Shown: positions 36,353 to 45,160 of the stretch, in pieces | Layout of the letters: each line of letters opens with the position of its first letter | Position numbering within the stretch: the stretch's first letter is position 1 | From: VRUE01 sp963708115 | GTDB lineage: Bacteria; Actinomycetota; Thermoleophilia; Solirubrobacterales; 70-9 | Assembly: GCA_963708115.1 (NCBI GenBank) | Contig: CAVPRX010000001.1 | Coordinates: 1,736,001-1,800,000, forward strand | Reading direction: 5' to 3' | DNA length: 64,000 bases | Position numbers and translations under genes: made by a program | Notes under the pieces: model-generated | Databases searched by the model: none | Seen by the model: the letters and a program-made list of their open reading frames with translations, nothing else | What the model was told of the DNA's origin: nothing

Positions 36353-36881
36353 TTGTCAGCAGGTGGCTATGGCAGGCGGCGCGGCTTCGGTCGCGCCGCC
36401 TCCTTTTTGGCCCTCGCCCTTGCGGCGCTTGTACTGGTCGCCGCCGGTTGCGGTGACAGCGGTCACGGCGCCGAGACCAATCCCGAAAAGGGCAGCCGAC
36501 GCAGCGATCCTGAATGAAGGGCTCTCGCGTGAGTTGACGGCGCTCGATGCCTACACCCGCGGCAACGGCCTGCTGCGCGGCCGCGAGCGTGCGCTCGGGC
36601 GGCGGCTGCGCGCCGAGGAGCAGGAATACGTCGACGCGCTGACCAAGGCGATCCGCGGCCTGGGTGGCGATACCGAAGTCGAGGCGGAAACGCTGGACTT
36701 CTCCCAGGTCAAGGACCGGGCTGCCTTCCTCGCCCTCGCCTACGAGCTGGAAAGCGCCTCCCGCGACTTCTACGTGGACCAGGCTGCCCGCCTGTACACG
36801 GCCGCGCCGCGCACGCTCGACGCCTGGCTTGCCGCCGGGCACGGTGGGCACGTTGCGCTGCTGCCGGATGGTGGGGGATGA
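36353..36881 (+). CDS. Ferritin-like-domain lipoprotein (one frameshift)
   Basis: The N-terminal signal with lipobox (LVLVAAGCGDSG) is in one frame; the folded domain is in the next after an extra base near 36493. The domain is all-helical (ILNEGLSRELTALDAYTRGNGLL...RLRAEEQEYVDALTKAIRGLGG...LALAYELESASRDFYVDQAARLY), with Glu/His positions resembling ferritin-like four-helix bundles. Start uncertain: TTG 36353, GTG 36341 or TTG 36332; no clear ribosome binding site. Overlaps or abuts the MMPL gene, suggesting co-expression. Confidence 0.62.
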
Positions 36882-36888
36882 TCCCCGC

Positions 36889-39084
36889 GTGACCGCCCCG
36901 CTCTACGCAATCGGCCGCTTCTGCTCGCGCCATCACTGGCCGACGATCGCGGTCTGGGTGATCGTCGCGGTCGTGCTTGTGATCGTCGGCCAGGCCTCCG
37001 GCGACAAGACCAACGACAACCTGACCCTGCCCGGCACCGGCTCGACCAGGGCGACCGAACTGCTCGAAGACAACCTGCCTGAGCAGGCCTACGGCAGCAA
37101 CCCGCTGGCCTTCGAATCGAAGCAAGGCGCGCTGACCCAGCCTAAGTACGCGCAGGCGATCGAAGAATCGATCAAGCGCCTGGGCGCCCTGCACTACGTC
37201 AACTCGGCGATCAGCCCGCTCAGCAAAGAGGGTGCCGAAGCCGGTCTGCTGAGCAAAGACAAGACCGTCGCCTATATCCCCGTGATCCTCGGCGTCGGGC
37301 CCGGCGAACTGACCGAAGAGCAGGCCCAGGCCGTGCTGAACGCAGCCGACCCCGCCGAGAAGGTGGGCCTCGAACCCTCGGTCGGCAGCTATGTCGGCCA
37401 GCAGCTCTCCAAGCCCGACACCGGGATCAGCGACGCGATCGGGATCGCCGCCGCGATCGTCATCCTGCTCTTCGCCTTCGGCACGGCGACGGCGATGGTG
37501 ATGCCGATCGGCTCGGCGATCATCGGCCTGGCGATCTCACTCTCGGTCATCCGCCTGCTGGAGAACGCGATCGAAGTCCCGAGCGTCGCCGCGACCCTGG
37601 CGACGATGATCGGCCTCGGGGTCGGGATCGACTACGCGCTGTTCATCGTCACCCGCCACAAACTGCAGCTCGCCGAAGGGATGGATCTGCGCGAGTCGAT
37701 CGCCCGCGCAACCGCGACCGCCGGGGGCGCCGTCGTCTTCGCCGGCTTCACCGTCGTGATCGCGCTCTGCTCTCTTTCGTTCGCCGGCATCCCCCTGGTC
37801 AGCACCCTCGGCTTCACCGCGGGAATCGCGGTCGTCGTCGCCGTCTGCGCCGCGGCGACCCTGCTGCCGGCGATGCTGGGCGCGCTCGGCCCGCACATCA
37901 ACTCGATGCGCGTGCCCGGGACGAGCGCCGACCCAGACGACAGCGAGCCGCACGGCTGGCGCAAGTGGGCACGCGGTGTAGCCCGGCGGCCCTGGCGCTC
38001 GGCACTGGCGGCGCTGGCCGTGCTCATCGTCTTGGCGCTGCCGATCTTCCAGCTCGAGCTCGGCCAGAACGACCTCAGCGCCCTGCCCAAGTCGACCACC
38101 GCCCGCCAGAACTACGACCAGCTGACCAAGGGCTTCGGCCCCGGCCTCAGCGGACCGCTCCTGGTTACGGCGAAGTTCGAAACGCCGGAGGAAGCCCAGA
38201 AGGTCCTGCCCGGCTTGGAGAAAAAGGTCGGCGCGGCAGACGACGTCGCTGCGGTCGCCGATCCGAGCTTTGACGAAGCGGGGACGGTCGCGGTCTTCAC
38301 GGTGATCTCCAAATCGGCGCCCTGGGCCGATGAGACCGTCAGCCTGGTCGAAGGGCTGCGCGACACGACGATCCCCGAAGCCCTGCGCGGCACCGGCGCC
38401 GCCGCCTACGTCGGCGGCCAAACCGCCGGCTACATCGACCTCGCCACGCAGATCGCCGACAAGCTGCCGCTGATGATCGCGATCGTCGTCGGGCTCAGCT
38501 TCATCGTCCTGCTGCTCGCCTTCCGCTCGCTGCTCGTCCCGGTCAAGGCGGCGGCGATGAACCTGCTCTCCGTCGCCGCTGCCTACGGTGTCGTGACCGC
38601 CGTCTTCCAGCTCGGCTGGGGGGCCTCGCTGATCGGGCTCGACCACTCGATACCGATAGTCAGCTTCGTGCCGCTGCTGATGTTCGCGATCCTCTTCGGG
38701 CTCTCGATGGACTACGAGGTCTTCCTGCTGACCCAGATGCGCGAGCACTACCGCCGGAACGAAGACGAGAGGGAGGCGGTGATCGAAGGGCTGGCCAACA
38801 CCGGGCGGGTGATCACCTCGGCGGCCGCGATCATGGTCTGCGTCTTCACCAGCTTCGTCCTCAACGGCAACCCGATCGTGAAGGAGTTCGGGGTCGGTCT
38901 CGCGGTGGCGATAGCGATCGACTCGACCCTGGTCCGCTGCCTGCTGGTCCCCGCCGTGATGGTTCTGCTCGGCCGCTGGGCCTGGTGGATGCCGCGCTGG
39001 CTCGACCGATTCGTCCCCCACATCAGCATCGAGGGCGAGGACTTCTTCGCCAAGCGCGACGCGGCGGCGGCCGAGGCGGACTGA
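36889..39084 (+). CDS. MMPL/RND-family membrane transporter
   Basis: About 731 residues with the MMPL layout: one N-terminal helix (WPTIAVWVIVAVVLVIVG), a large extracytoplasmic domain, five helices (e.g. GIAAAIVILLFAFGTATAMVMPIG, TMIGLGVGIDYALFIVTRHK), then the same pattern repeated (LIVLALPIF..., LPLMIAIVVGLSFIVLLLAF, ILFGLSMDYEVFLLTQMREHYRRN). The paired GxxxDYxLF / GLSMDYEVF segments carry the proton-relay aspartates. These proteins export lipids or hydrophobic compounds in actinobacteria. GTG at 36889 chosen; ATG at 36868 also in frame. Four bases separate it from pgsA. Confidence 0.88.
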   Translation: MTAPLYAIGRFCSRHHWPTIAVWVIVAVVLVIVGQASGDKTNDNLTLPGTGSTRATELLEDNLPEQAYGSNPLAFESKQGALTQPKYAQAIEESIKRLGALHYVNSAISPLSKEGAEAGLLSKDKTVAYIPVILGVGPGELTEEQAQAVLNAADPAEKVGLEPSVGSYVGQQLSKPDTGISDAIGIAAAIVILLFAFGTATAMVMPIGSAIIGLAISLSVIRLLENAIEVPSVAATLATMIGLGVGIDYALFIVTRHKLQLAEGMDLRESIARATATAGGAVVFAGFTVVIALCSLSFAGIPLVSTLGFTAGIAVVVAVCAAATLLPAMLGALGPHINSMRVPGTSADPDDSEPHGWRKWARGVARRPWRSALAALAVLIVLALPIFQLELGQNDLSALPKSTTARQNYDQLTKGFGPGLSGPLLVTAKFETPEEAQKVLPGLEKKVGAADDVAAVADPSFDEAGTVAVFTVISKSAPWADETVSLVEGLRDTTIPEALRGTGAAAYVGGQTAGYIDLATQIADKLPLMIAIVVGLSFIVLLLAFRSLLVPVKAAAMNLLSVAAAYGVVTAVFQLGWGASLIGLDHSIPIVSFVPLLMFAILFGLSMDYEVFLLTQMREHYRRNEDEREAVIEGLANTGRVITSAAAIMVCVFTSFVLNGNPIVKEFGVGLAVAIAIDSTLVRCLLVPAVMVLLGRWAWWMPRWLDRFVPHISIEGEDFFAKRDAAAAEAD

Positions 39085-39087
39085 GCG

Positions 39088-39654
39088 GTGTTCCCGCTCA
39101 ACTTGCCCAACGCGCTCACCCTGCTTCGCATCCTCGCTGTGCCCGTGGTGGTCGTCGCCCTGCTCGGCGAGACGCCGAACGGCGACGAGCTGGCCGCCGC
39201 CGTCTTCGCCCTCGCGGCCCTCACGGACGGCCTCGACGGCTACTTCGCCCGCTCACGCGACGCGGTCACCACCTTCGGCAAGCTGATGGACCCGCTCGCC
39301 GACAAGCTCCTGATCACGGCGGCACTAGTCTCACTCGTCTCGCTGAACCGTCTGCAGGCCTGGGTCGCGATGGTGATCATCGCCCGCGAGATCGCCGTCA
39401 CCGGACTGCGGGCAATTGCCGCCGAGCGCGGCGTCGTGATCGCCGCGAGCTGGATGGGCAAGCTGAAGACGGTGCTGCAGATCGCCGCGATATTCGCCTT
39501 GATCGCCACCAACCCGGCTCCGACCTGGGTCAACGTGCTCGTCTACGTCGCGGTCGCCGCGACGGTGATCAGCGGCGCCGACTACTTCTTAGGCATACGG
39601 CGCCGCCTGGAGGAAGAGCGGCGCTCGCACAGCCGCGCCGCCCGGCGGGTCTAA
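39088..39654 (+). CDS. pgsA: CDP-diacylglycerol-glycerol-3-phosphate 3-phosphatidyltransferase
   Basis: Makes phosphatidylglycerol phosphate from CDP-diacylglycerol in the membrane. The CDP-alcohol phosphotransferase signature DG(x)2AR(x)8G(x)3D(x)3D is intact in DGLDGYFARSRDAVTTFGKLMDPLADK. N-terminal MFPLNLPNALTLLRILAVP and length 188 are typical. GTG start at 39088. Its stop overlaps the folE2 stop from the other strand. Confidence 0.93.
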   Translation: MFPLNLPNALTLLRILAVPVVVVALLGETPNGDELAAAVFALAALTDGLDGYFARSRDAVTTFGKLMDPLADKLLITAALVSLVSLNRLQAWVAMVIIAREIAVTGLRAIAAERGVVIAASWMGKLKTVLQIAAIFALIATNPAPTWVNVLVYVAVAATVISGADYFLGIRRRLEEERRSHSRAARRV

Positions 39655-40664
39655 GAGGCGGGAGCCTCCAGCCACTCGCGCATAGTCGTGTGGCGGCGCT
39701 GGTGCTCGCCGCTGGCGAGCTCGGCCCGCAGGTCGTCGAGCTTGCCGTAGCGCTCGGCGACGACGTTGTGACGGTGGATCGTCTCGAGGTTCTCCTGGCG
39801 GGCCATCACGAAAGCGTCACCCGGCAGGTCCGGGTAGTCGCTGGTGACCCGGCGAATCATCTCCCGCACGCAGTCCTCGACGAAGCGCGGCTGCGAGTGC
39901 GCCTTGGCGACGACCGCGAGCTCGTCGGGACGCTTCATCAGCTCGTAGATCTCCGAGCTCATCGACTGCTCGACTATGCGCAGCAGCTCGGGTGCGTCGA
40001 TCCACGCCGGGCCACCCTCGGGGCAGCCGATGTGGAGGGTGCCGATGCCGCGCTGGTTATGGGTGGCGATCGGCACGGCCTCGACCGCCGCCTCGATCTG
40101 CTCGGCGTCGAAGCCACGCTCGGCGAGCCGTTCGCGGGCGAGGCCGCCGACCATCTCCTGCGCACAGGGGCAGGCGGTCATCCCCTGGGCCTGGACGCCG
40201 GTCAGCGTTCGCGTGCCGCGCAGCGAGTCGACCGCGGTACCGAGCAGGACGTAGATCTCCTGGGTGCTGATGCCGCTGACCGGAGTCGTGACCGTCTCCG
40301 GGTAGCGCGCTGTGACCGAGACCTCGGCCCGCAGCCCGCCCTGGCGCTCGCGAACCCGCTGGGCGATGTGAGCGGCGAGCACCTCGGCGCGGAACGCCTC
40401 GCCGAGGACGACCTCGTCGATCGCCTCACCGACGATTTCCTCGAAGCGCGACATGTGGACACCCGCCTGGCGCGGATTGAGGTCGACGAAGCACTCGAAA
40501 TCCGCGTGGTAGAGGTTCTCGGTGCCATCTGCCTTGACCCGGATCACCTTCTCGACTCCGGTCACGCCGACCCGCGAGAGGCTCACCTGAGTGTCAGGGG
40601 TTCCGGACTGCACATCGGGGGTGGTTGCTGCAAGAGGGGTGGTGGAGTGGGTTGCCATGAGCAT
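39651..40664 (-). CDS. folE2: GTP cyclohydrolase I type IB (FolE2)
   Basis: Converts GTP to dihydroneopterin triphosphate for folate or for deazapurine (queuosine-like) precursors; FolE2 replaces zinc-dependent FolE. The signature TACPCAQE with the catalytic Cys is present, along with VPIATHNQRGIGTLHI and the family C-terminus NLETIHRHNVVAERYG. Start ATG at 40664; 40658 is an alternative two codons later. Confidence 0.92.
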   Translation of the reverse strand: MLMATHSTTPLAATTPDVQSGTPDTQVSLSRVGVTGVEKVIRVKADGTENLYHADFECFVDLNPRQAGVHMSRFEEIVGEAIDEVVLGEAFRAEVLAAHIAQRVRERQGGLRAEVSVTARYPETVTTPVSGISTQEIYVLLGTAVDSLRGTRTLTGVQAQGMTACPCAQEMVGGLARERLAERGFDAEQIEAAVEAVPIATHNQRGIGTLHIGCPEGGPAWIDAPELLRIVEQSMSSEIYELMKRPDELAVVAKAHSQPRFVEDCVREMIRRVTSDYPDLPGDAFVMARQENLETIHRHNVVAERYGKLDDLRAELASGEHQRRHTTMREWLEAPAS

Positions 40665-40766
40665 GAAGCGTAGGCGATTTGCTCCCTATACTCCCGGGGG
40701 TCGGAGCGATGGGGCCGGCCCCCGGGAGGGGAACAGGGTTGCAGTGGAGGCAGTGATATCGAGCCG

Positions 40767-41888
40767 TTGGAGACGGTCCCTCAGGGACTGAATCAGGATT
40801 CGAGTGAGCAGCCGGCGGGGCCACAGGAGCTCCAGTCGCTGGTTGCGCTCGGCCGCGATCGCGGGTATCTCACCTTCGAGCAGATTGCCTCCACACTCGA
40901 GGAGGTGGAGGTGACCAAGGAGCAGGTCGCCGGTCTCCATGCGCACCTGGTCGAGAACGGGGTCGAAGTGATCGCCGAGGACGGTGTCAGCGCTTACAAA
41001 GAGCAGCGCGCCGAGTCGACCAACGGTGCGGGGCGCAAACAGGAGCTGGACCTGACGATCGAACCCAGCCTCGACTCGCTGCGCCTCTACCTGCGCTCGA
41101 TCGGGCGGGTCGACCTGCTCACCGCCGCCCAGGAGGTCGAACTGGCGAAGCGGATCGAGCGCGGCGACATGATCGCCAAGCGACAGATGGTCGAGGCCAA
41201 CCTGCGGCTCGTCGTCTCGATCGCAAAAGGCTATCTGGGCCGCGGGCTGAGCTTTCTCGACCTGATCCAGGAGGGTTCGCTGGGCTTGATCCGCGCCGTG
41301 GAGAAGTTCGATTACCGGCGCGGCTACAAGTTCTCCACCTACGCGACCTGGTGGATCCGCCAGGCGGTGACGCGGGCGATCGCCGACAAGGCTCGGACGA
41401 TCCGCATCCCGGTGCACATGGTCGAGAAGCTGAACCGCGTCGCCCACGTCGAGCGCCAACTGGTGCAGCGCTTCGGTCGGGAGCCCGAGCCCGCCGAGAT
41501 CGCCGAGGAGCTGCGCTGGCCGCTGGCTGAAGTGCGTGAGATCCTCCGCGTCGCGCAGTTGCCGGTCTCGCTGGAGAAACCGGTGGGTGACGAGGACGAC
41601 TCCGAGCTCGGCGATTTCGTCGCCGATGACACGGTTGCCGAGCCGTTCGAAGAGGCGAGCGAACATATGCAGAAGGAAGGTGTGGCCAAGGCGCTCTCGG
41701 CCCTGCCCGAGCGCGAGCGGCAGGTGATCGAGCTTCGCTACGGCCTCACCGGGTTGGAGCCGCTGACCCTCGAGGAGGTTGGCAACACGTTCGGCGTCAC
41801 CCGCGAGCGGATCCGCCAGATCGAGAACAACACGCTGAAGAAACTCCAGCATCTTCCAGAGGCTCAAATGCTTCGGGAAGCCTCCTGA
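40767..41888 (+). CDS. sigA: Primary-type sigma-70 factor (RpoD/SigA)
   Basis: About 373 residues. Region 1.2/2: LYLRSIGRVDLLTAAQEVELAKRIERGD; 2.3-2.4: GLIRAVEKFDYRRGYKFSTYATWWIRQAVTRAIADKART; region 3: IPVHMVEKLNRV; region 4.2: TLEEVGNTFGVTRERIRQIENNTLKKL. All primary-sigma features are present, with a short region 1.1-like N-terminus (LVALGRDRGYLTFEQI). TTG start at 40767; the GGAGG at 40746 is rather far, so the exact start is unsure. Could also be a housekeeping-like SigB paralogue. Confidence 0.9.
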   Translation: METVPQGLNQDSSEQPAGPQELQSLVALGRDRGYLTFEQIASTLEEVEVTKEQVAGLHAHLVENGVEVIAEDGVSAYKEQRAESTNGAGRKQELDLTIEPSLDSLRLYLRSIGRVDLLTAAQEVELAKRIERGDMIAKRQMVEANLRLVVSIAKGYLGRGLSFLDLIQEGSLGLIRAVEKFDYRRGYKFSTYATWWIRQAVTRAIADKARTIRIPVHMVEKLNRVAHVERQLVQRFGREPEPAEIAEELRWPLAEVREILRVAQLPVSLEKPVGDEDDSELGDFVADDTVAEPFEEASEHMQKEGVAKALSALPERERQVIELRYGLTGLEPLTLEEVGNTFGVTRERIRQIENNTLKKLQHLPEAQMLREAS

Positions 41889-41903
41889 CGGCATACTGTC
41901 GCC

Positions 41904-42365
41904 GTGCCTTCCGGAGACAAGTTCTACTCGCGCATGTCGCAGATGATGGGCGCTACCGGCCTGCGCTGGACCGGCAAACTGAATATCCCGCTCTACCGAC
42001 TCTCGGGTGGGCGTATCGGCGGGAAGATCAACGAGGCGCCGGTGCTGTTGCTGACGACGACCGGTCGCAAATCCGGCCAGGCGCGAACTGCTCCGGTCGT
42101 CTACCTGGCCGACGGCGCGAACATGGTCGTGATCGGCTCCAACGCCGGCCACAACCGAACTCCGGCCTGGTCCCTCAACTTGAAGGCCAACCCTGAGGCC
42201 GAGGTGGAGGTAGGGCGTGATCGGCGGCCGGTGCGGGCGCGTGTCGCCGAGGGCGATGAGCGGGCCGACCTCTGGCGCAAGCACAACGAGCAGTACTCGG
42301 GCTTCGACGAATACGAGGCGCGCACCGACCGCGACATCGCGCTGTTCGTGCTCGAGCCGCGCTGA
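41904..42365 (+). CDS. F420-type nitroreductase/quinone reductase family (Ddn-like)
   Basis: Split-barrel flavin/deazaflavin family (DUF385). The signature LLTTTGRKSGQARTAPVVYLADG and NRTPAWSLNLKANPEAEVEVG are diagnostic; Mycobacterium Ddn belongs here. Length 153 is usual. GTG at 41904, 15 bp after sigA, so possibly co-transcribed. Substrate unknown; F420-dependent quinone reduction is typical. Confidence 0.86.
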   Translation: MPSGDKFYSRMSQMMGATGLRWTGKLNIPLYRLSGGRIGGKINEAPVLLLTTTGRKSGQARTAPVVYLADGANMVVIGSNAGHNRTPAWSLNLKANPEAEVEVGRDRRPVRARVAEGDERADLWRKHNEQYSGFDEYEARTDRDIALFVLEPR

Positions 42366-42384
42366 GCGGCGTAGAGTGGAGCCC

Positions 42385-42765
42385 GTGGCCGCCCCGCACC
42401 CATTCCGCGTCGCCGCCGAGGCCAAGGACCTGGAGGCGGCCAAGGAGACGCTGCGCGAGGACGTCGTCCTGCACAGCCCGATCCTCTTTCGCGGCTTCGA
42501 GGGCCGCGAGATCGTGACCCAGGTGCTGACCCATGTCGCCGCCACCCTGGAGGACTTTCGCTATACCGACGAGCTCGCCGACGAGCGCACCGTCGTCCTG
42601 CGCTTCAAAGCCCGTGTCGGCGACCGCGAGCTGGAGGGCATCGACTTTCTCGAGCTAGACGAGCAGGGTCTGGTCAAGGAGCTGACCGTCTTCATGCGCC
42701 CGATGTCGGCCCTCACCGCCTTCAACGAGCAGATGGCCGCCCGCCTCGGCGTTACGCCGGGTTGA
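42385..42765 (+). CDS. SnoaL-like (NTF2-fold) protein
   Basis: A 126-residue cone-fold protein: AAEAKDLEAAKETLREDVVLHSPILFRGFEGREIVTQVL...GIDFLELDEQGLVKELTVFMRPMSALTAF. Family members are small isomerase/cyclase-like or ligand-binding proteins. GTG at 42385 (42376 also in frame). The 3' end overlaps the stop of the AbrB-like reading frame on the other strand by 14 bp. Confidence 0.78.
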   Translation: MAAPHPFRVAAEAKDLEAAKETLREDVVLHSPILFRGFEGREIVTQVLTHVAATLEDFRYTDELADERTVVLRFKARVGDRELEGIDFLELDEQGLVKELTVFMRPMSALTAFNEQMAARLGVTPG

Positions 42766-42909
42766 GAAGGTCTCCGACCTCGGCTCGCTCCATCACGATT
42801 CTCCCTGGTCCGTCCGCCCGGACTCGCATCCGATCCCCGATCTCCAGGCCGGCCTCTGCACAAGGACGCTTCGGGATCGTCGTTTGACGTTTTTGACGTA
42901 GGAGCGCAT
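42752..42909 (-). CDS. AbrB-like swapped-hairpin domain, start unclear (possible remnant)
   Basis: LRQKRQTTIPKRPCAEAGLEIGDRMRVRADGPGRIVMERAEVG matches the SpoVT/AbrB DNA-binding fold found in antitoxins, with the core TIPK...GLEIGDRMRV. No in-frame start codon with a ribosome binding site exists before the tRNA-Tyr gene. An ATG at 42909 is in a neighbouring frame, so either an indel or decay is likely. No toxin gene is adjacent. Confidence 0.45.
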
Positions 42910-42976
42910 GTCCGCTCCTGGCGACCTTTCGCTCGGATTTCGTGATGTCACCGAGCGGGCCGAGGATTTGAGGAGA

Positions 42977-43058
42977 TGGGGGAGGCAGGATTCGAACCTG
43001 CGAAGGCATAGCCGGCAGATTTACAGTCTGCTCCTTTTGACCGCTCAGGCACTCCCCC
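42977..43058 (-). tRNA. tRNA-Tyr (GTA anticodon)
   Basis: Type II tRNA with long variable arm: acceptor GGGGGAG pairs with CTCCCCC, anticodon loop CTGTAAA reading GTA, T-arm AGGTTCGAATCCT. Discriminator A. A perfect 17-nt palindrome (TCTGAGTG-T-CACTCAGA, 43078-43094) lies 20 bp upstream. Confidence 0.95.
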
Positions 43059-43060
43059 TG

Positions 43061-43558
43061 CATTCGGTCTGACTTCATCTGAGTGTCACTCAGATACACG
43101 AGATCTTCGATCGACTGACCTCGCTCGACCTCAAACTCAGAATACTTGTTTCCCCCGAGGCTCACTCTTCGGGAACCCTCGATGACGGCGGCTGGAATAA
43201 ACCACCTTCGCCCATCGCCGACCAGAACGAAGAGATGGTCGACGTCGCCAGGATCGAACTTCTTTGTCAGCCCAGTCCAGCTCTGATTTCCTCCGTTTGT
43301 CGAGATGCTGACGGCCCAGCGCATGTGTCCGGTCGGTGTCGACACCCGGTAGGTGGGCGTCTTCACTTGCACCCTAAGGAGACGACCATTGAATTCTGCG
43401 ATGAGATCGGCATGAGAGCTATGGCCAAGCGGGATCCAAACGAGCGCGCCTTTGCTGGCCAACCACTCCATTGCTGAGAACTCGCCGAGGTCCCCCTGAC
43501 GACGGCGACTGATCAAACGTTCGCGACGCTGTTGACCCGGCTTTGCCTGGGTATTCAT
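43061..43558 (-). CDS. PD-(D/E)XK endonuclease, I-Ssp6803I-like family; no stop before tRNA-Tyr
   Basis: RRQGDLGEFSAMEWLASKGALVWIPLGHSSHADLIAEFNGRLLRVQVKTPTYR carries the nuclease pattern: Glu in GDLGE, Asp in HADL, and Q-V-K in VQVKT. The rest (WTGLTKKFDPGDVDHLFVLVGDGRRWFIPAAVIEG) matches PD-(D/E)XK proteins related to the homing enzyme I-Ssp6803I and Holliday-junction resolvases. The ATG at 43558 lies one base after a LexA box. The frame has no stop and stays open through tRNA-Tyr into the AbrB-like segment; the true end is unknown and an indel near 43080 would give one. Confidence 0.72.
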
Positions 43559-43576
43559 ACGAACATATGTTCGTAT
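43557..43576. promoter_or_regulatory. LexA (SOS) box at the PD-(D/E)XK start
   Basis: Perfect 20-bp palindrome ATACGAACATATGTTCGTAT; the core CGAACATATGTTCG (43560-43573) matches the Gram-positive/actinobacterial LexA consensus CGAAC-N4-GTTCG. It abuts the start codon of the nuclease gene (-) and lies 52 bp upstream of the SDR gene (+). An identical core is at 49930-49943. Confidence 0.8.
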
Positions 43577-43627
43577 ATATCTCAGACGGAAAGCTTCGGG
43601 TTTCGGTCGATGCGAGAAGATATGTAG

Positions 43628-44344
43628 ATGAGCTCGGGCAACCTCGACGGCCGTGTCTACGCCATCGCCGGCATCGGTGGTGGCTTGGGGCCGGTTGTGG
43701 CCGAGTGCCTGGCGGCTGCGGGAGCCACCGTCGCTGCTGCCGATCGTTCTCAGGACCGTGCCGAGGAGATCGGGACTGAGCTGGGGTTGCCGGCCGAGCG
43801 CTGGGATGGGCGTGGGGTCGACCTGCTCGACGAGGAGGCGACCCGGGCCTGGTGCGCGGCGCTGCTCGAGCGCTTCGGCCGGGTTGACGGGCTGCTGCAT
43901 CTGGTTGGCGGTTGGCGCGGGGGGCAGGCGCTGCACGAGGCGCCGCTCTCTGACTGGGACCTGCTCGATGGCCTCTTGATCCGCACCGTCCAGCACACCA
44001 CGCGTGCCTTTCATGGCGCACTCGTCGACTCTGAGCACGGTCGCTTTGTGCTCGTCTCCGCTAAGCAGGCGCAGGCGCCGTCGAACTCCAACGCCGCCTA
44101 CGCCGCGGCCAAGGCCGCCGCCGAGGCCTGGACGCTCGCCCTCGCCGACGGCTTCGCCGGTACCGCCGCGACGGCCAACATCGTCGTCGTCGACGCGATC
44201 CTCACCCAGCGGGTGAAAGAGGAAAACCCCGACGGGGACTTTTCCTCGTTCACCCCGGCCGAGCACATCGGGGCGGCGATCGCCTTCCTCTGCTCCGACG
44301 CCGCCGGGGAGATGAACGGCCAGCGCCTGCCGCTTAGCGACTAG
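43628..44344 (+). CDS. Short-chain dehydrogenase/reductase
   Basis: Rossmann SDR of 238 residues: N-terminal GIGGGLGPVVAECLAAAGATVAAADRS (cofactor loop, degenerate TGxxxGxG), LLHLVGGWRGG (in place of NNAG), and AAYAAAKAAAEAW (YxxxK catalytic motif). Cofactor and substrate unknown. Start ATG at 43628, downstream of the LexA box; whether the box also affects this gene is open. Confidence 0.85.
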   Translation: MSSGNLDGRVYAIAGIGGGLGPVVAECLAAAGATVAAADRSQDRAEEIGTELGLPAERWDGRGVDLLDEEATRAWCAALLERFGRVDGLLHLVGGWRGGQALHEAPLSDWDLLDGLLIRTVQHTTRAFHGALVDSEHGRFVLVSAKQAQAPSNSNAAYAAAKAAAEAWTLALADGFAGTAATANIVVVDAILTQRVKEENPDGDFSSFTPAEHIGAAIAFLCSDAAGEMNGQRLPLSD

Positions 44345-44363
44345 CCACTTACCATGCAGTGCG

Positions 44364-45155
44364 ATGAGTAGTAACGGTTCCGAGAGTGCCAAGCCCACCG
44401 AGGGTCAGATGACGATCCGCCAGTTGGCGGAGCGAACCGGGATGACGGTCCGCAACATCCGCGCCCACCAGACGCGAGGGCTGCTGCCACCGCCAACGGT
44501 TCGTGGCCGTACCGGTTACTACGGCGAGGAGCACGTCGCGCGGATCGAGCTGACCCGTGAGATGCAGGCGGACGGCCTCAACCTCGAGGCGATACGTCGC
44601 GTCCTCGATAGCGGCGACGGCTCGGCCTCGGCGATCTTCGATTTCACCCGCGCCCTCCGCGCCCCCTTCGAAGACGAGGCGCCGGAGATCGTCGACGCCG
44701 ATGAGCTGGCAAGGATCTGGGGTGAACCCGTTGACGCCAAGCTGATGCGCCGGGCGGAGAAACTGGGCATCTTCCGCTCCCTGCCCGACGGCCGCATCGA
44801 GGTGATCAGTCCCCAACTGCTGCGCGCCGCCGCCGAGCTTGCCGAGCTCGGAGTCGGCGCCGAGGCCGCCGTCGTGGCGGCGGCGAAACTGCGCCGCCAT
44901 GCCGACGGCGCCGCACGCGCCTTCGTCGACCTCTTCGTCAAGGAGGTATGGCAGCCGTTCGATCGCGCCGGCCGACCCGAGCGTGATTGGCCACGGATGA
45001 GCGAGGCGCTGGAAAGGATGCGGCCGCTCGCCGCCGGTGCCTTGCTGGCGACCTTCCAGATCGCGATGGGGGAGGCGGTCGAGAAAGAGAGCGAGCGCAC
45101 CCTGCGGCTCGCCGCCCGTCCGAGCAAGCGCTCCAGCAAGCGTCGCAAGCGGTAG
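44364..45155 (+). CDS. MerR-family transcriptional regulator
   Basis: N-terminal MerR winged helix: MTIRQLAERTGMTVRNIRAHQTRGLLPPPTVRGRTGYYGEEHVARIELTREMQADGLNLEAIRRVL. The coiled-coil helix and a large C-terminal domain (residues 90-250) follow, with a basic tail (SKRSSKRRKR). No metal-binding cysteines. It ends tail-to-tail with the TetR gene at 45161. The ligand is unknown. Confidence 0.85.
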   Translation: MSSNGSESAKPTEGQMTIRQLAERTGMTVRNIRAHQTRGLLPPPTVRGRTGYYGEEHVARIELTREMQADGLNLEAIRRVLDSGDGSASAIFDFTRALRAPFEDEAPEIVDADELARIWGEPVDAKLMRRAEKLGIFRSLPDGRIEVISPQLLRAAAELAELGVGAEAAVVAAAKLRRHADGAARAFVDLFVKEVWQPFDRAGRPERDWPRMSEALERMRPLAAGALLATFQIAMGEAVEKESERTLRLAARPSKRSSKRRKR

Positions 45156-45160
45156 GCGCT

